A model generated the notes under the pieces. That model searched no databases and was not told the origin of the DNA. It saw only the letters and a program-made list of their open reading frames with translations. A stretch of DNA of 64,000 bases from Candidatus Aminicenantota bacterium (lineage in GTDB: Bacteria > Acidobacteriota > Aminicenantia > Aminicenantales > UBA4085), in the NCBI GenBank assembly GCA_003141555.1, contig PLMN01000029.1, positions 337,922-401,921 of the forward strand, written 5' to 3'. Positions within the stretch are counted from its first letter, which is position 1. Each line of letters begins with the position of its first letter. Positions 16,507 to 23,749 of this stretch are shown here, in pieces. A program made the translations under genes and the position numbers.

Positions 16507-17418
16507 ATGGGATTCACAAAACTGGACGAAAGAATCCTTCAGTCCTCCATCATGGCTGAGCCTTCCGACGTGTTCAAAGTCTGGATTGCTTTGCTTGCCT
16601 CATGCCGGGAGAACGGCGTTTCGACAACTTCATCGGTGTACCTATCCTCGGTCTGCCATTTGCCCCTCAGAACTGTTGATAAGTCAATTTTGGCACTTGA
16701 ATCCCCGGACCCAAGGTCACGCTCTTTGAACGATGAAGGCCGCAGGATCAGAAGGGTGGACGGCGGTTTCCTGATTATCAACTACCTCAAATACAGGGAA
16801 TACTCGCGATCCTCAAACCCTGAATCGGAAAGAAAAAGAAGGTATCGGGAAAGGATTCGGGACAATTCGGGACATGTCCCGAATGTCCACGGACACTCTG
16901 CTTCTGCCTCTGCTTCTTCTTCTGATTTATTAGTAGTTAAGGGGGATCCAACGGGGAAGGTTGATTTCAACGGACGCGGCTGGGATGGATTGACGCCGGC
17001 CGACCTTGAGGCCTGGGCCAAGGCCTATCCGGCCTGTGATGTTCCGGGCGAATTAAGCCGTGCAGCCGAGTGGATTCTAGCCAACCCCAAAAAGGGCGTC
17101 AAATCCAACTATCGCCGTTTCCTCGTGAACTGGCTCAGCCGTGCCCAGGACCGGGGCGGGTCCACCCCGAGCGTCCGGCCGGCCGACCTGACCGTCCAGC
17201 GGGAAAGGCGCGTCGGCGCCAACCGGTACCAGGCCAGCCCGGAAGAACAGGCCAGGATGAAGGCCATGGTGGACTACCGCGAGAAGCTCGCATTAGCCCG
17301 CATGCCGGAAATTGAGGAGGCCCGGGCCCGGCATGATACGCCGGCCTGGGAAAAGATCAATCGCGAGATCGAACAGGCCACGATTGACCACTTCCGCGGA
17401 AAGGAAGCCCAGCCATGA
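16507..17418 (+). CDS. Phage replication initiator/replisome organiser
   Basis: A 303-residue protein with an N-terminal winged-helix region (KLDERILQSSIMAEPSDVFKVW; then SVYLSSVCHLPLRTVDKSI), a basic, serine-rich linker (about 110-140), and a C-terminal region with ELSRAAEWILANPKKGVKSNYRRFLVNWLSRAQDR, common at the end of phage replication organisers. The polar tract SASASASSS lies in the linker. Such proteins bind the phage origin and recruit helicase. The origin itself was not located, though the AT-rich linker-coding stretch near 16900-16950 is a candidate. Confidence 0.75.
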   Translation: MGFTKLDERILQSSIMAEPSDVFKVWIALLASCRENGVSTTSSVYLSSVCHLPLRTVDKSILALESPDPRSRSLNDEGRRIRRVDGGFLIINYLKYREYSRSSNPESERKRRYRERIRDNSGHVPNVHGHSASASASSSDLLVVKGDPTGKVDFNGRGWDGLTPADLEAWAKAYPACDVPGELSRAAEWILANPKKGVKSNYRRFLVNWLSRAQDRGGSTPSVRPADLTVQRERRVGANRYQASPEEQARMKAMVDYREKLALARMPEIEEARARHDTPAWEKINREIEQATIDHFRGKEAQP

Positions 17419-17633
17419 GCCCGTACTTTGGCCGGCGATATTCCACCTGTCCCGAGCGCAGCCTGGACCCTCCCCAGCCCAAAGAGTGCCCAGAGGACTG
17501 TGAACACATGGGCGTGGACGGCCAATGTCAAGGCAGCCCTCCCGAGGATTGCCAGGACTACGACGACGGGCACGACATTGACGACGCCTACGAAAGAGCG
17601 CGGGACTACGCGCTCGAAGAGGAGCAATCATGA
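17415..17633 (+). CDS. Cysteine-rich acidic small protein
   Basis: A 72-residue protein with five cysteines in CPERSLDPPQPKECPEDCEH and QCQGSPPEDCQDYDDG, probably a metal site or disulfide set, and a very acidic C-terminus. It overlaps both neighbours by 4 nt. Not recognised. Confidence 0.5.
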   Translation: MSPYFGRRYSTCPERSLDPPQPKECPEDCEHMGVDGQCQGSPPEDCQDYDDGHDIDDAYERARDYALEEEQS

Positions 17634-18127
17634 AAGGCAAAACCTTCGCATATTTCAGCGTGGCCCTGTTCCTGGCCTTCATGGCCGGCTTTTTCATCGG
17701 GGCCAAGATCGAGCACGGCCAGGCCGGGATCCGGGCCGACTTTTCCCAGCTGCAGTATGCACAGGAAATATCAGACATGCGGGTGCGGCTGGACGACGCC
17801 CTGACCGCGGCTCAGCTGTACCGGCAAATGATGACGTTCACCGGAGTCGCCTCCTGGTATGGGGACCGCGAACATGGCCGGATCACGGCCAACAATGAAC
17901 GCTTCTCCAAATTCGCGATGACAGCGGCCAGCAAGCTATTCCCCTTCAATACCCGCTGGCGGGTGAGGAACCTGGAAAACGGCCAGGAAATCATTGTCAG
18001 GATCAACGACGACGGGCCAAACGTGCGCGGCCGGGTCATTGACTTGTCCCAGGCTGCAGCCCGCCTCATCGGCCTTGAAACGCCCGGGACGGCCCGGGTC
18101 CTCCTGACGCCGGCGCTGGGGGAATGA
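17630..18127 (+). CDS. RlpA-like double-psi beta-barrel protein with membrane anchor
   Basis: A 165-residue protein with an N-terminal membrane helix (about 7-25), a short coiled spacer, and an RlpA-like barrel from residue 70: GVASWYG, GRITANNERF, FPFNTRWRVRN, IIVRINDDGP, GRVIDLSQAAARLIGL. RlpA of Pseudomonas aeruginosa is a lytic transglycosylase on denuded glycan. The glutamate (E90) and aspartate (D127) equivalents are present, but the TAAH histidine reads TAAS (S101), so catalysis may be lost or altered. Placed among lysis-type genes, it may act on peptidoglycan or bind it. Confidence 0.8.
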   Translation: MKGKTFAYFSVALFLAFMAGFFIGAKIEHGQAGIRADFSQLQYAQEISDMRVRLDDALTAAQLYRQMMTFTGVASWYGDREHGRITANNERFSKFAMTAASKLFPFNTRWRVRNLENGQEIIVRINDDGPNVRGRVIDLSQAAARLIGLETPGTARVLLTPALGE

Positions 18128-18155
18128 ACTTGAAACGCCACCTTATGGGGCAACT

Positions 18156-18602
18156 GTGATCACTCTGACGATCCCTGGCGCCCCGGTAGGGAAGGCCAGG
18201 GCCCGGACCGTCCGAATCCACGGCCGGCCCATGACGTTCACGCCCGAGAAAACTGCGTCCATGCAGAACCTCATCCGGCTCATTTTCGCCGGCGAGTACC
18301 CCGGGCACATACCCTTCGCCGGCCCGGTCGACTTCCGCGTTATAGCATATTTTCCAATCCCGAAAAGTGGGAAGAAAATCCAACCGGGGACCCCATGCCT
18401 TCACGCGCCGGACTGGGACAATCTCGGAAAGCTGGTGTCTGACGCCCTCAATGGCTTGGCCTACCGTGATGATCGGCAGGTATTTCACGCCGATGTCACG
18501 AAATATTATGACACAACGCCCAGGGTCGAAATCTATGCCCGGGAGCTGGACGATCTGACCCTGTCCAGGCCGGGCTTCCTGGGGCCGGGAAAAATCGTAT
18601 GA
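18156..18602 (+). CDS. rusA: RusA-family Holliday junction resolvase
   Basis: A GTG-started 148-residue nuclease. The family signature is intact: PGAPVGKARAR near the N-terminus, a P-D-W-D-N-L-GKL core with acidic D86 and D88, and DAL..LAYRDDRQV with D105/D106. RusA cleaves Holliday junctions, resolving recombination intermediates before packaging. It follows the recombination ATPase and replication genes as in many temperate phages. Confidence 0.9.
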   Translation: MITLTIPGAPVGKARARTVRIHGRPMTFTPEKTASMQNLIRLIFAGEYPGHIPFAGPVDFRVIAYFPIPKSGKKIQPGTPCLHAPDWDNLGKLVSDALNGLAYRDDRQVFHADVTKYYDTTPRVEIYARELDDLTLSRPGFLGPGKIV

Positions 18603-18811
18603 GGCCGCTCGGACCGCCCCCGCCCCAGGCTCCTCCGGTCTCCACGGCCGCCCCGGCGAAGCTGAAATGTCGGTTTTTCGATGAATCGCCGGACGGAATA
18701 GGCTGGCTCGGCGCCTGCCTTACCCTCAAATGCAACGTCCAGCTGAGCGATTGTCGGACGTGCATATTCTACAAGCCCGCAAACGGCCCGGCCGTTAGGG
18801 ATAGGAGGTGA
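18599..18811 (+). CDS. Small cysteine-containing protein
   Basis: A 70-residue protein overlapping the RusA stop by 4 nt. Four cysteines (KCRFFDE, ACLTLKCNV, SDCRTCIFY) could bind a metal. The proline-rich start (PLGPPPPQAPP) is probably disordered. Not recognised. Confidence 0.45.
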   Translation: MRPLGPPPPQAPPVSTAAPAKLKCRFFDESPDGIGWLGACLTLKCNVQLSDCRTCIFYKPANGPAVRDRR

Positions 18812-18815
18812 CACT

Positions 18816-19163
18816 ATGTCACGGAAAACGCTTCTCACCGTCGTCGCCGTCCTCGGCGCGATCCTCTCGGCATTCGGCTTCGTCAATGCCGGTCCCGCCG
18901 TCGGCGGTATGGCCGCGGTCGCCGTCTATGTCCTCTTCGAGGCCAAGGCGGACATCGCGGCGGTCAAGGCCCAGGTCGGCCGCTTCAAGGATCCGAAGTT
19001 CTGGATCACCGCGGTGTCGGCCATCATCGCGGCCCTGCAATCCTCGGGCGTGACGTTGCCGATTGACAGCAACATCATCATCAGCGTCCTGACCGTGATC
19101 GTCGGCATCCTGTTTGGGACGACAACGCCGAAGACGGTCCCGGCCCCGGCTCCGAAAGCCTGA
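18816..19163 (+). CDS. Holin-like small membrane protein
   Basis: A 115-residue protein with three hydrophobic stretches (about 5-24 and 28-41, then a long one around 64-101), a charged loop (EAKADIAAVKAQVGRFKDPK) and a proline/alanine/lysine tail. The size and topology fit a phage holin. A good AGGAGGTG site precedes the ATG at 18816. The M15 endopeptidase is two genes downstream, which supports a lysis role. Confidence 0.55.
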   Translation: MSRKTLLTVVAVLGAILSAFGFVNAGPAVGGMAAVAVYVLFEAKADIAAVKAQVGRFKDPKFWITAVSAIIAALQSSGVTLPIDSNIIISVLTVIVGILFGTTTPKTVPAPAPKA

Positions 19164-19172
19164 CAGTATAGC

Positions 19173-19204
19173 GGGGCGGGTCAGGGTCGAAGCTGGCCCG
19201 CCCC
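19173..19204. other. Strong GC hairpin after the holin-like gene
   Basis: GGGGCGGG (19173-19180) pairs perfectly with CCCGCCCC (19197-19204) around a 16-nt loop. No T tract follows. It could act as an mRNA stability element or a weak terminator in the lysis region. Confidence 0.45.
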
Positions 19205-19218
19205 AGCAGGGGGGATTC

Positions 19219-19419
19219 ATGAGCGAGCCTGCAGTAAAGCGCCGGCTACGTCGCGCGAAGGCCAGAGTGGCAAGGCGCCTTGAGCGCCAGGGCTGGACCG
19301 TGTTCCAGCTGGACGACCCGACCTATCACCTGATCATCAAAAAGGGCCCGGCCGTGAAAGCGGTCCAGGTTGATATTTCGGTGAAGCCTGGGCAGACCGC
19401 CATTTTCAAAAGTTTGTGA
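19219..19419 (+). CDS. Small basic protein of unknown function
   Basis: A 66-residue protein with a very basic helix (KRRLRRAKARVARRLERQG) followed by beta-prone WTVFQLDDPTYHLIIKKG and AVQVDISVKPGQ. The shape recalls small restriction-endonuclease-like folds without clear catalytic residues. The ATG at 19219 has an AGGGGGG site. Not recognised. Confidence 0.45.
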   Translation: MSEPAVKRRLRRAKARVARRLERQGWTVFQLDDPTYHLIIKKGPAVKAVQVDISVKPGQTAIFKSL

Positions 19420-19451
19420 AGTGGCTTTTACCCCCATCCACTCCCCATATA

Positions 19452-19469
19452 GACCCCAGCCATGGGGTC
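19452..19469. other. Short hairpin in the gap before the endolysin
   Basis: GACCCC and GGGGTC flank a 6-nt loop. The 19420-19544 stretch around it holds no gene I can support. Confidence 0.3.
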
Positions 19470-19544
19470 ATGGATCTGAAATCATGCCTTATCATGGGCC
19501 ACGTGAGCGATGGCTTATTTCAAAAGGCGGCGGGGCGGTGAAGC

Positions 19545-19970
19545 TTGACTCCTTCAATCACCGCCCCGCCCCTTTCCCTGACGGACAAGCAGATCCGGTT
19601 TGAGGACGCTGTCGCCAAGCTCAAACTCCAGCTCCGGGCCAATGACATCGACACGATTTGCACCCGCCACATCTCGACCCTCGAAGATGACCTGAAATAC
19701 TTTCTCGAGGGGAAATCCGAAATTGACCCCCGCATCGCCCCAACCTTCCACATGCTCCGGCTCGCTATGGACTTTGCCATCGTCGACAAAGTCACCCGCG
19801 GACTTATCTTTGCGAGGACGGCCGAATACGAGCGCTTCGGGGAAATCGCGGAATCATTCGGCCTGCGCTGGGGAGGCCGCTGGGTTAAGCGGGACGCGGC
19901 TGGAAATATTATCGGCGGTCTCAACGACATCTACCACGTCGAGTATCAGGACCTGCCCTCGGGAGTGTGA
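19545..19970 (+). CDS. M15-family peptidoglycan endopeptidase (endolysin)
   Basis: A TTG-started 141-residue protein. The C-terminal half matches M15 zinc peptidases such as phage T5 endolysin: H69 and D76 in HMLRLAMDF, then IAESFGLRWGGRW and H131/E133 in YHVEY. These are the zinc ligands and catalytic acid. The family cleaves L-Ala-D-Glu or D-Ala bonds in stem peptides. No signal peptide is present, so release would depend on a holin. The usual SxHxxGxAxD motif is degenerate here (TFHMLRLAMD). Confidence 0.75.
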   Translation: MTPSITAPPLSLTDKQIRFEDAVAKLKLQLRANDIDTICTRHISTLEDDLKYFLEGKSEIDPRIAPTFHMLRLAMDFAIVDKVTRGLIFARTAEYERFGEIAESFGLRWGGRWVKRDAAGNIIGGLNDIYHVEYQDLPSGV

Positions 19971-19973
19971 ACC

Positions 19974-20150
19974 ATGGCCATTGACCTTGCCGCAATCCTC
20001 ACCGCCTTAGAGCAGATCGTCAAGCTCGAAGGCCAGGTGGCAACCGCCGTCAATTCCGAGGCCGACATGGCCCGCCGGGCCAAGCTCTTGAAGGCCTGTA
20101 AGGACCGCGACCTCTTGACGATCCGGGAGATGCTCTTTGAAGTCAAATAA
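19974..20150 (+). CDS. Short helical protein in lysis region
   Basis: A 58-residue protein with the ATG at 19974, 3 nt after the endolysin gene. It is helical and polar (AILTALEQIVKLEGQVATAV, then ARRAKLLKACKDRDLL). It overlaps the following TTG-started gene by 14 nt. Not recognised. Confidence 0.5.
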   Translation: MAIDLAAILTALEQIVKLEGQVATAVNSEADMARRAKLLKACKDRDLLTIREMLFEVK

Positions 20151-20418
20151 AGCCGGAGCAGCCCCCTGGACAATCGTCGCCATTCTGGGCACGATCCTGA
20201 CGGCCGCGCTGGCCTTCATGCCCAGCTGCACTCACTACAACCCGGCGCTCTACCCGAGCTACGACGTTTTGAATCCGGGCCCGGACGTTCGGAAAAATCC
20301 CATTTCGATCACCGAGGACCCGGTGACACATGAGGCCCTATTCATCGTCAACGCGACCTTCCTTCAATGGGTCGAAGAATTAAAGCTTGAAATCTTGAAG
20401 CTCAGGAAGGGGGGATAG
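20137..20418 (+). CDS. Membrane-anchored or lipoprotein-like lysis protein (spanin candidate)
   Basis: A TTG-started 93-residue protein with a hydrophobic N-terminal segment (about 11-29) ending in FMPSC, a weak lipobox, and a periplasmic-type tail closing in a helix (FLQWVEELKLEILKLRKGG). Small outer spanins look like this, but the lipobox is poor and the gene is larger than most Rz1. It is followed by a membrane/coiled-coil protein that would be the partner. Confidence 0.4.
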   Translation: MKSNKAGAAPWTIVAILGTILTAALAFMPSCTHYNPALYPSYDVLNPGPDVRKNPISITEDPVTHEALFIVNATFLQWVEELKLEILKLRKGG

Positions 20419-20420
20419 TC

Positions 20421-20783
20421 ATGCTCCCGATTGCACAAGCCGCGGTCCAGGCCGCCGAAGCAGGGCGGTCAGGCATTTCGATCTTCCTGGACGCCGGCGT
20501 TGTCGGCTTGATCCTCACGAATAGCGCCCTTCTGGTGAAGGCCATGGTGGATCGGAAGAACGTCAAAAAGGCGCTCAACTTTGAGCCGGAAAGGCCTTGC
20601 GCCTCTCACGCGGAGCGCCTTGTCCGGCTTGAGGCCTCCATCGTTCCGGACAAGGCGGAGCGCCTGGCCACCCTGGAAGCGAACTACCTTTCCACGAACA
20701 AAATGCTGGACGACATAAGAAAGGAAAACCGCGAGGACCACCACCAGATTTTCGCAGCCCTTGAGCAATTAAAGCGCCACTGA
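20421..20783 (+). CDS. Membrane protein with C-terminal coiled coil (spanin or XhlA-like candidate)
   Basis: A 120-residue protein with one hydrophobic segment (about 22-43) and a charged coiled coil (RLVRLEASIVPDKAERLATL, then KMLDDIRKENREDHHQIFAAL). The inner-membrane anchor plus coiled coil fits an inner spanin or a hemolysin XhlA-like protein. The assignment rests on topology and on the lysis neighbourhood only. Confidence 0.45.
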   Translation: MLPIAQAAVQAAEAGRSGISIFLDAGVVGLILTNSALLVKAMVDRKNVKKALNFEPERPCASHAERLVRLEASIVPDKAERLATLEANYLSTNKMLDDIRKENREDHHQIFAALEQLKRH

Positions 20784-20784
20784 A

Positions 20785-21420
20785 ATGAAGAAATCCACCA
20801 CGCCCGAAACGCCGGCCGAAGGCCTGGAAATCCGCCGGGTCCCGATCTCCCAGGTAGAGCCCTGGGAAAAGAATCCACGCAACATTCGCACGGCCGACAT
20901 GGAGCGCCTGAAAAAACAGATCCTCAAGCTGGGCGTCTATAAGCCGCTTGTCTGCTACCCGGACGGCGACAAGTACATCGTCCTTGGCGGCAACATGAGG
21001 ATCCGGGCCCTGAAAACACTGGGCCTCAAGGACGTTGACATCAGCGTCGTGCACCCGAAAGACGAGGCCGCGAAGATCGAATACGCCCTCAGTGACAATG
21101 ACCGCGCCGGCTTTTACGAGGAAGATAAGCTGGCCGAGCTGGTATTCCCCCACGCCCAGGAGATTGAGCTGGGCGAGTTTCACGTGGACCTGGCCAGCTC
21201 CGTCGACCTGTCCAAGTTCGTTGAACGGTACACGCCCGACATGACCCCTTCGCGGCAATCCTCTGGGGACAATGAGGAAACCTACCATTTCGACATCGTT
21301 TTTGAGAGCAAGGACCTCTGCTCTGAATTCTTGGCGCTGGTCAAGGCCGTGAAAGCCAAATTCCCTGACGTGACTATAGGCCGCGCCCTCACCGAGATCA
21401 TTGACGAGGCGCTGAAATAA
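20785..21420 (+). CDS. ParB/IbrB-like nuclease-fold protein
   Basis: A 211-residue protein whose first about 110 residues are a ParB/Srx domain: RVPISQVEPWEKNPRNI, VLGGNMRIRAL (67-77, the CTP-binding-type GxxR box) and an AAKIEYALSDNDRAGFYEE segment. The rest is a small alpha/beta region. It overlaps the PAPS-reductase-like gene by 1 nt (TAATG), the pairing seen in the IbrB-IbrA system and in many phages. It is unlikely to be a partition protein as no ParA is nearby. Confidence 0.8.
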   Translation: MKKSTTPETPAEGLEIRRVPISQVEPWEKNPRNIRTADMERLKKQILKLGVYKPLVCYPDGDKYIVLGGNMRIRALKTLGLKDVDISVVHPKDEAAKIEYALSDNDRAGFYEEDKLAELVFPHAQEIELGEFHVDLASSVDLSKFVERYTPDMTPSRQSSGDNEETYHFDIVFESKDLCSEFLALVKAVKAKFPDVTIGRALTEIIDEALK

Positions 21421-22511
21421 TGCCCAGCACGAAACGGTACATCGAGGCCGACGTCCTCGCCATGGCGAAGGAACGGATCCGGCACACGTTCGACATTTTT
21501 GACCACGTCGCGGTCAGCTGGTCGGGCGGCAAGGATTCGACCGTCTGCCTCTACCTGGTCGAGGAGATCCGCCAGGAGCGCGGCATTACAACGCCCCTTC
21601 ACGTGATCTTCCGCGATGAGGAGCTGATACCGGACGACGTGCTGGATTTTGTACAAAAAAAGCGGCTATCTGGAATTTACGATTTCAGGTACTACGCCGT
21701 CGCTCAAAAGTCGCAGAAATACGTCCTGGGAAACCTGGCCGACTACGTCCAGTGGGATCCGCGCCGGCCCTGGATCCGGCCCAAGCCGGATTTCGCCATC
21801 ACCGGCGACCCGCAGAAGATCTACCACCAGACCGAAATGGACGCCTTCCTGGCCCAAGGCGTCCGCGGCCGCATGGCCCTGATACTCGGGATCCGGGCCG
21901 ACGAGAGTATCACCCGCTACAAGTCCGTCATGCAGCGGAAGTTCGAAAACTACGTTTGCGCCAGCTCGGCGCCGAACGTCCGGGTCGTGAAGCCAATCTA
22001 CGACTGGACCCAGGCGGACATCTTCAAATACTACCTGGACACCGGCAAGGAGTATTGCGTCACATACGACCTGCAGGCCTGGAACGCCCAGCCGCTTCGC
22101 GTCGCGACGCCCCTCCTGGCCGAAAGCTCAAAGACGTTCCACAAGCTCCGGACCCTCTACCCCGTCTTTTACAACCAGATAGTTTCCATGTTCCCGGACA
22201 TGATCCTGCAGGAGCGATATTCCAAGGTCCTCTCGCGCGACATCGCAGCCGGCTACCCGCATACCTGGGACGGGCTCCGGCAATTCATCAATGACCGCTT
22301 CTCACCGCTTGAGGCGGCCAAGATTCGAAAGCACATCAATTCGGCCCAGGCAATCCGCCGCAACAAAGAGGCCCAGGGCGACGTCCGCGGAAACCTCGGC
22401 GGCTATCCGCTTCGCCATGTCTGGCGCACCGCCTTCGCCGGCTCAAAGTACATGATCCAGCCCAAATCGAAAACGACCAAGCAAGACCTCGAATTTGAGG
22501 GCCTGGCATGA
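21420..22511 (+). CDS. PAPS-reductase-family PP-loop protein (IbrA-like)
   Basis: A 363-residue adenine-nucleotide alpha-hydrolase. The PP-loop SGGKDST is at 35-41, followed by HVIFRDEELIPDDVLDFV, the LGIRADESITR box, and KPIYDWTQADIFKYY, all typical of PAPS-reductase/DUF3440-like proteins. It is coupled to a ParB-like gene upstream and overlaps an HNH-like gene downstream. Members include IbrA, phosphorothioation DndC and tRNA-thiolation enzymes. Whether this one uses sulfate, modifies DNA or tRNA, or regulates transcription is unknown. Confidence 0.85.
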   Translation: MPSTKRYIEADVLAMAKERIRHTFDIFDHVAVSWSGGKDSTVCLYLVEEIRQERGITTPLHVIFRDEELIPDDVLDFVQKKRLSGIYDFRYYAVAQKSQKYVLGNLADYVQWDPRRPWIRPKPDFAITGDPQKIYHQTEMDAFLAQGVRGRMALILGIRADESITRYKSVMQRKFENYVCASSAPNVRVVKPIYDWTQADIFKYYLDTGKEYCVTYDLQAWNAQPLRVATPLLAESSKTFHKLRTLYPVFYNQIVSMFPDMILQERYSKVLSRDIAAGYPHTWDGLRQFINDRFSPLEAAKIRKHINSAQAIRRNKEAQGDVRGNLGGYPLRHVWRTAFAGSKYMIQPKSKTTKQDLEFEGLA

Positions 22512-22855
22512 AGTCCTATCTCGGGGACGATGGAATCTGGTACACCGCGGCCCAGCGCCATGCCGTTGACGTCCAGCTGCAGGGCTGCATTGAACGCGGC
22601 GAGTACGTCCCCAAGAAAGTCTGTTCGAAGTGCGGACAGGACAAGGGGATCATCCATTTCCACCACAAAAACTATTCTCACCCCTTCGCCTTCATGGTCG
22701 AGCTTTGCTGGCGCTGTCACCTGATTCTCCATCTGGCGCACCGCTTCCCTGAACAGGCCGCGGCGTACGACGCCCAAATTGCGGCCGGCGTGAAATTCCC
22801 GCCGGTATTCTCACACGACATCAAGCAGCTGAGGGAACATGGAATCGAAGTTTAA
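22508..22855 (+). CDS. HNH-like zinc nuclease fold protein
   Basis: A 115-residue protein with two zinc knuckles, C39/C42 (CSKCG) and C67/C70 (CWRCH), around IHFHHKNYSHPFAF. The HH at 52-53 and H71/H75 fit an HNH betabeta-alpha-metal site. The protein lies between the PAPS-reductase-like and second ParB-like genes, 4 nt and 17 nt overlapped. It could be a packaging-associated HNH enzyme or part of the modification group. Confidence 0.7.
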   Translation: MKSYLGDDGIWYTAAQRHAVDVQLQGCIERGEYVPKKVCSKCGQDKGIIHFHHKNYSHPFAFMVELCWRCHLILHLAHRFPEQAAAYDAQIAAGVKFPPVFSHDIKQLREHGIEV

Positions 22856-23345
22856 GCACCCCATTGACCGGGTCCAGTGGATTGACGCCCGGACGCTCAA
22901 CCCGAACAGCTATAACCCGAATGTCGTCATGAACAAGGAGCTTGAGCTTCTTCGCCTGTCCATGCTGAAGCAGGGCTGGATCCAGCCGATCATCGTGAAC
23001 GGCTCGACCATCATTGACGGCTTTCACCGGTACTGGCTCGCGACCAACGACAAGGAGCTGGTCAAGGCCTTCAAGTACCAGGTGCCCGTCTGTGACCTTC
23101 AGCTGTCCGAGGCCGAGGCCCGCCTGCTCACCGTCCGAATGAACCGAGCCAAGGGCAGCCATATCGCCGTGAAAATGCACAGCCTCGTCACCGAGCTGGT
23201 CAAGGACTTTGGCCAGGACCCCAAGTATATCGCGGAGCAGATCGGCGCGAACCTGGACGAGGTTGAATTACTCCTCAAGGAAAACGTGTTCGAAGCCCTG
23301 GACATCAGGAGTCACAAATACTCGAAGGCATGGGTCCCGGCATGA
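22839..23345 (+). CDS. Second ParB/IbrB-like protein
   Basis: A 168-residue ParB/Srx-fold protein with the GWIQPIIVNG and IIDGFHRYWLA (58-68) boxes, followed by SEAEARLLTVRMNRAKGSHI and a helical region (LVTELVKDFGQDPKYIAEQI). It differs from the first ParB-like protein and lies just before the terminase genes. Two ParB folds flanking a PP-loop protein are typical of some phages, with unknown function. Confidence 0.8.
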   Translation: MESKFKHPIDRVQWIDARTLNPNSYNPNVVMNKELELLRLSMLKQGWIQPIIVNGSTIIDGFHRYWLATNDKELVKAFKYQVPVCDLQLSEAEARLLTVRMNRAKGSHIAVKMHSLVTELVKDFGQDPKYIAEQIGANLDEVELLLKENVFEALDIRSHKYSKAWVPA

Positions 23346-23749
23346 GCAAAATTAGCGGCGGCACCGCGACGGCTGCAAAGGCTCGAAAGAAGCCTCGGGG
23401 CAAACCATTCACGAAGAATGACTCCCGTAGCTGGCGTCACGGCTGCAAAAGCAAGGCCCAGCTCAATTTCGAGCTCGAAGCCGGCAAGCTGTTCGCCAAG
23501 GTCGGCGCCGAGACCATCGAGGTCACGAACCGGGCCGGCCGCAAATTTAAGACGACGAATCTTGAGGCCGTTGTCCGGGTCGTTTTCAGCCAGGCGCTTG
23601 GCGGCGATATTGCGGCCGAGAAAGAGGTCCTGGACCGAACGCTGGGCAAGGCGACTCAGCCCATCAGCGGCGGGCTGGATCTCAACGTGAGCCTGAGCAT
23701 GGAAACCCTGCTCAAGTCCTACAAGGAATATAAACGTGCTGGCGCCTGA
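23342..23749 (+). CDS. Terminase small subunit-like protein
   Basis: A 135-residue protein beginning with a basic N-terminus (TAAKARKKPRGKPF, in the style of DUF5681) and a helical central region (FELEAGKLFAKVGAETIEV, AVVRVVFSQALGGDIAAEKE). It overlaps the large terminase start by 14 nt, the usual place for the DNA-recognition subunit. Assignment is from position and composition. Confidence 0.65.
   Translation: MSKISGGTATAAKARKKPRGKPFTKNDSRSWRHGCKSKAQLNFELEAGKLFAKVGAETIEVTNRAGRKFKTTNLEAVVRVVFSQALGGDIAAEKEVLDRTLGKATQPISGGLDLNVSLSMETLLKSYKEYKRAGA

Noticed and set aside
19421-19603. Plus-strand 60-codon frame before the M15 endopeptidase
   Set aside because: No ribosome-binding site, unusual composition, and it overlaps the better supported endolysin frame.
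20785-21420. Plasmid-type partition system based on the ParB-like genes
   Set aside because: No ParA ATPase or centromere repeats are nearby, and the proteins pair with a PAPS-reductase-like gene instead.
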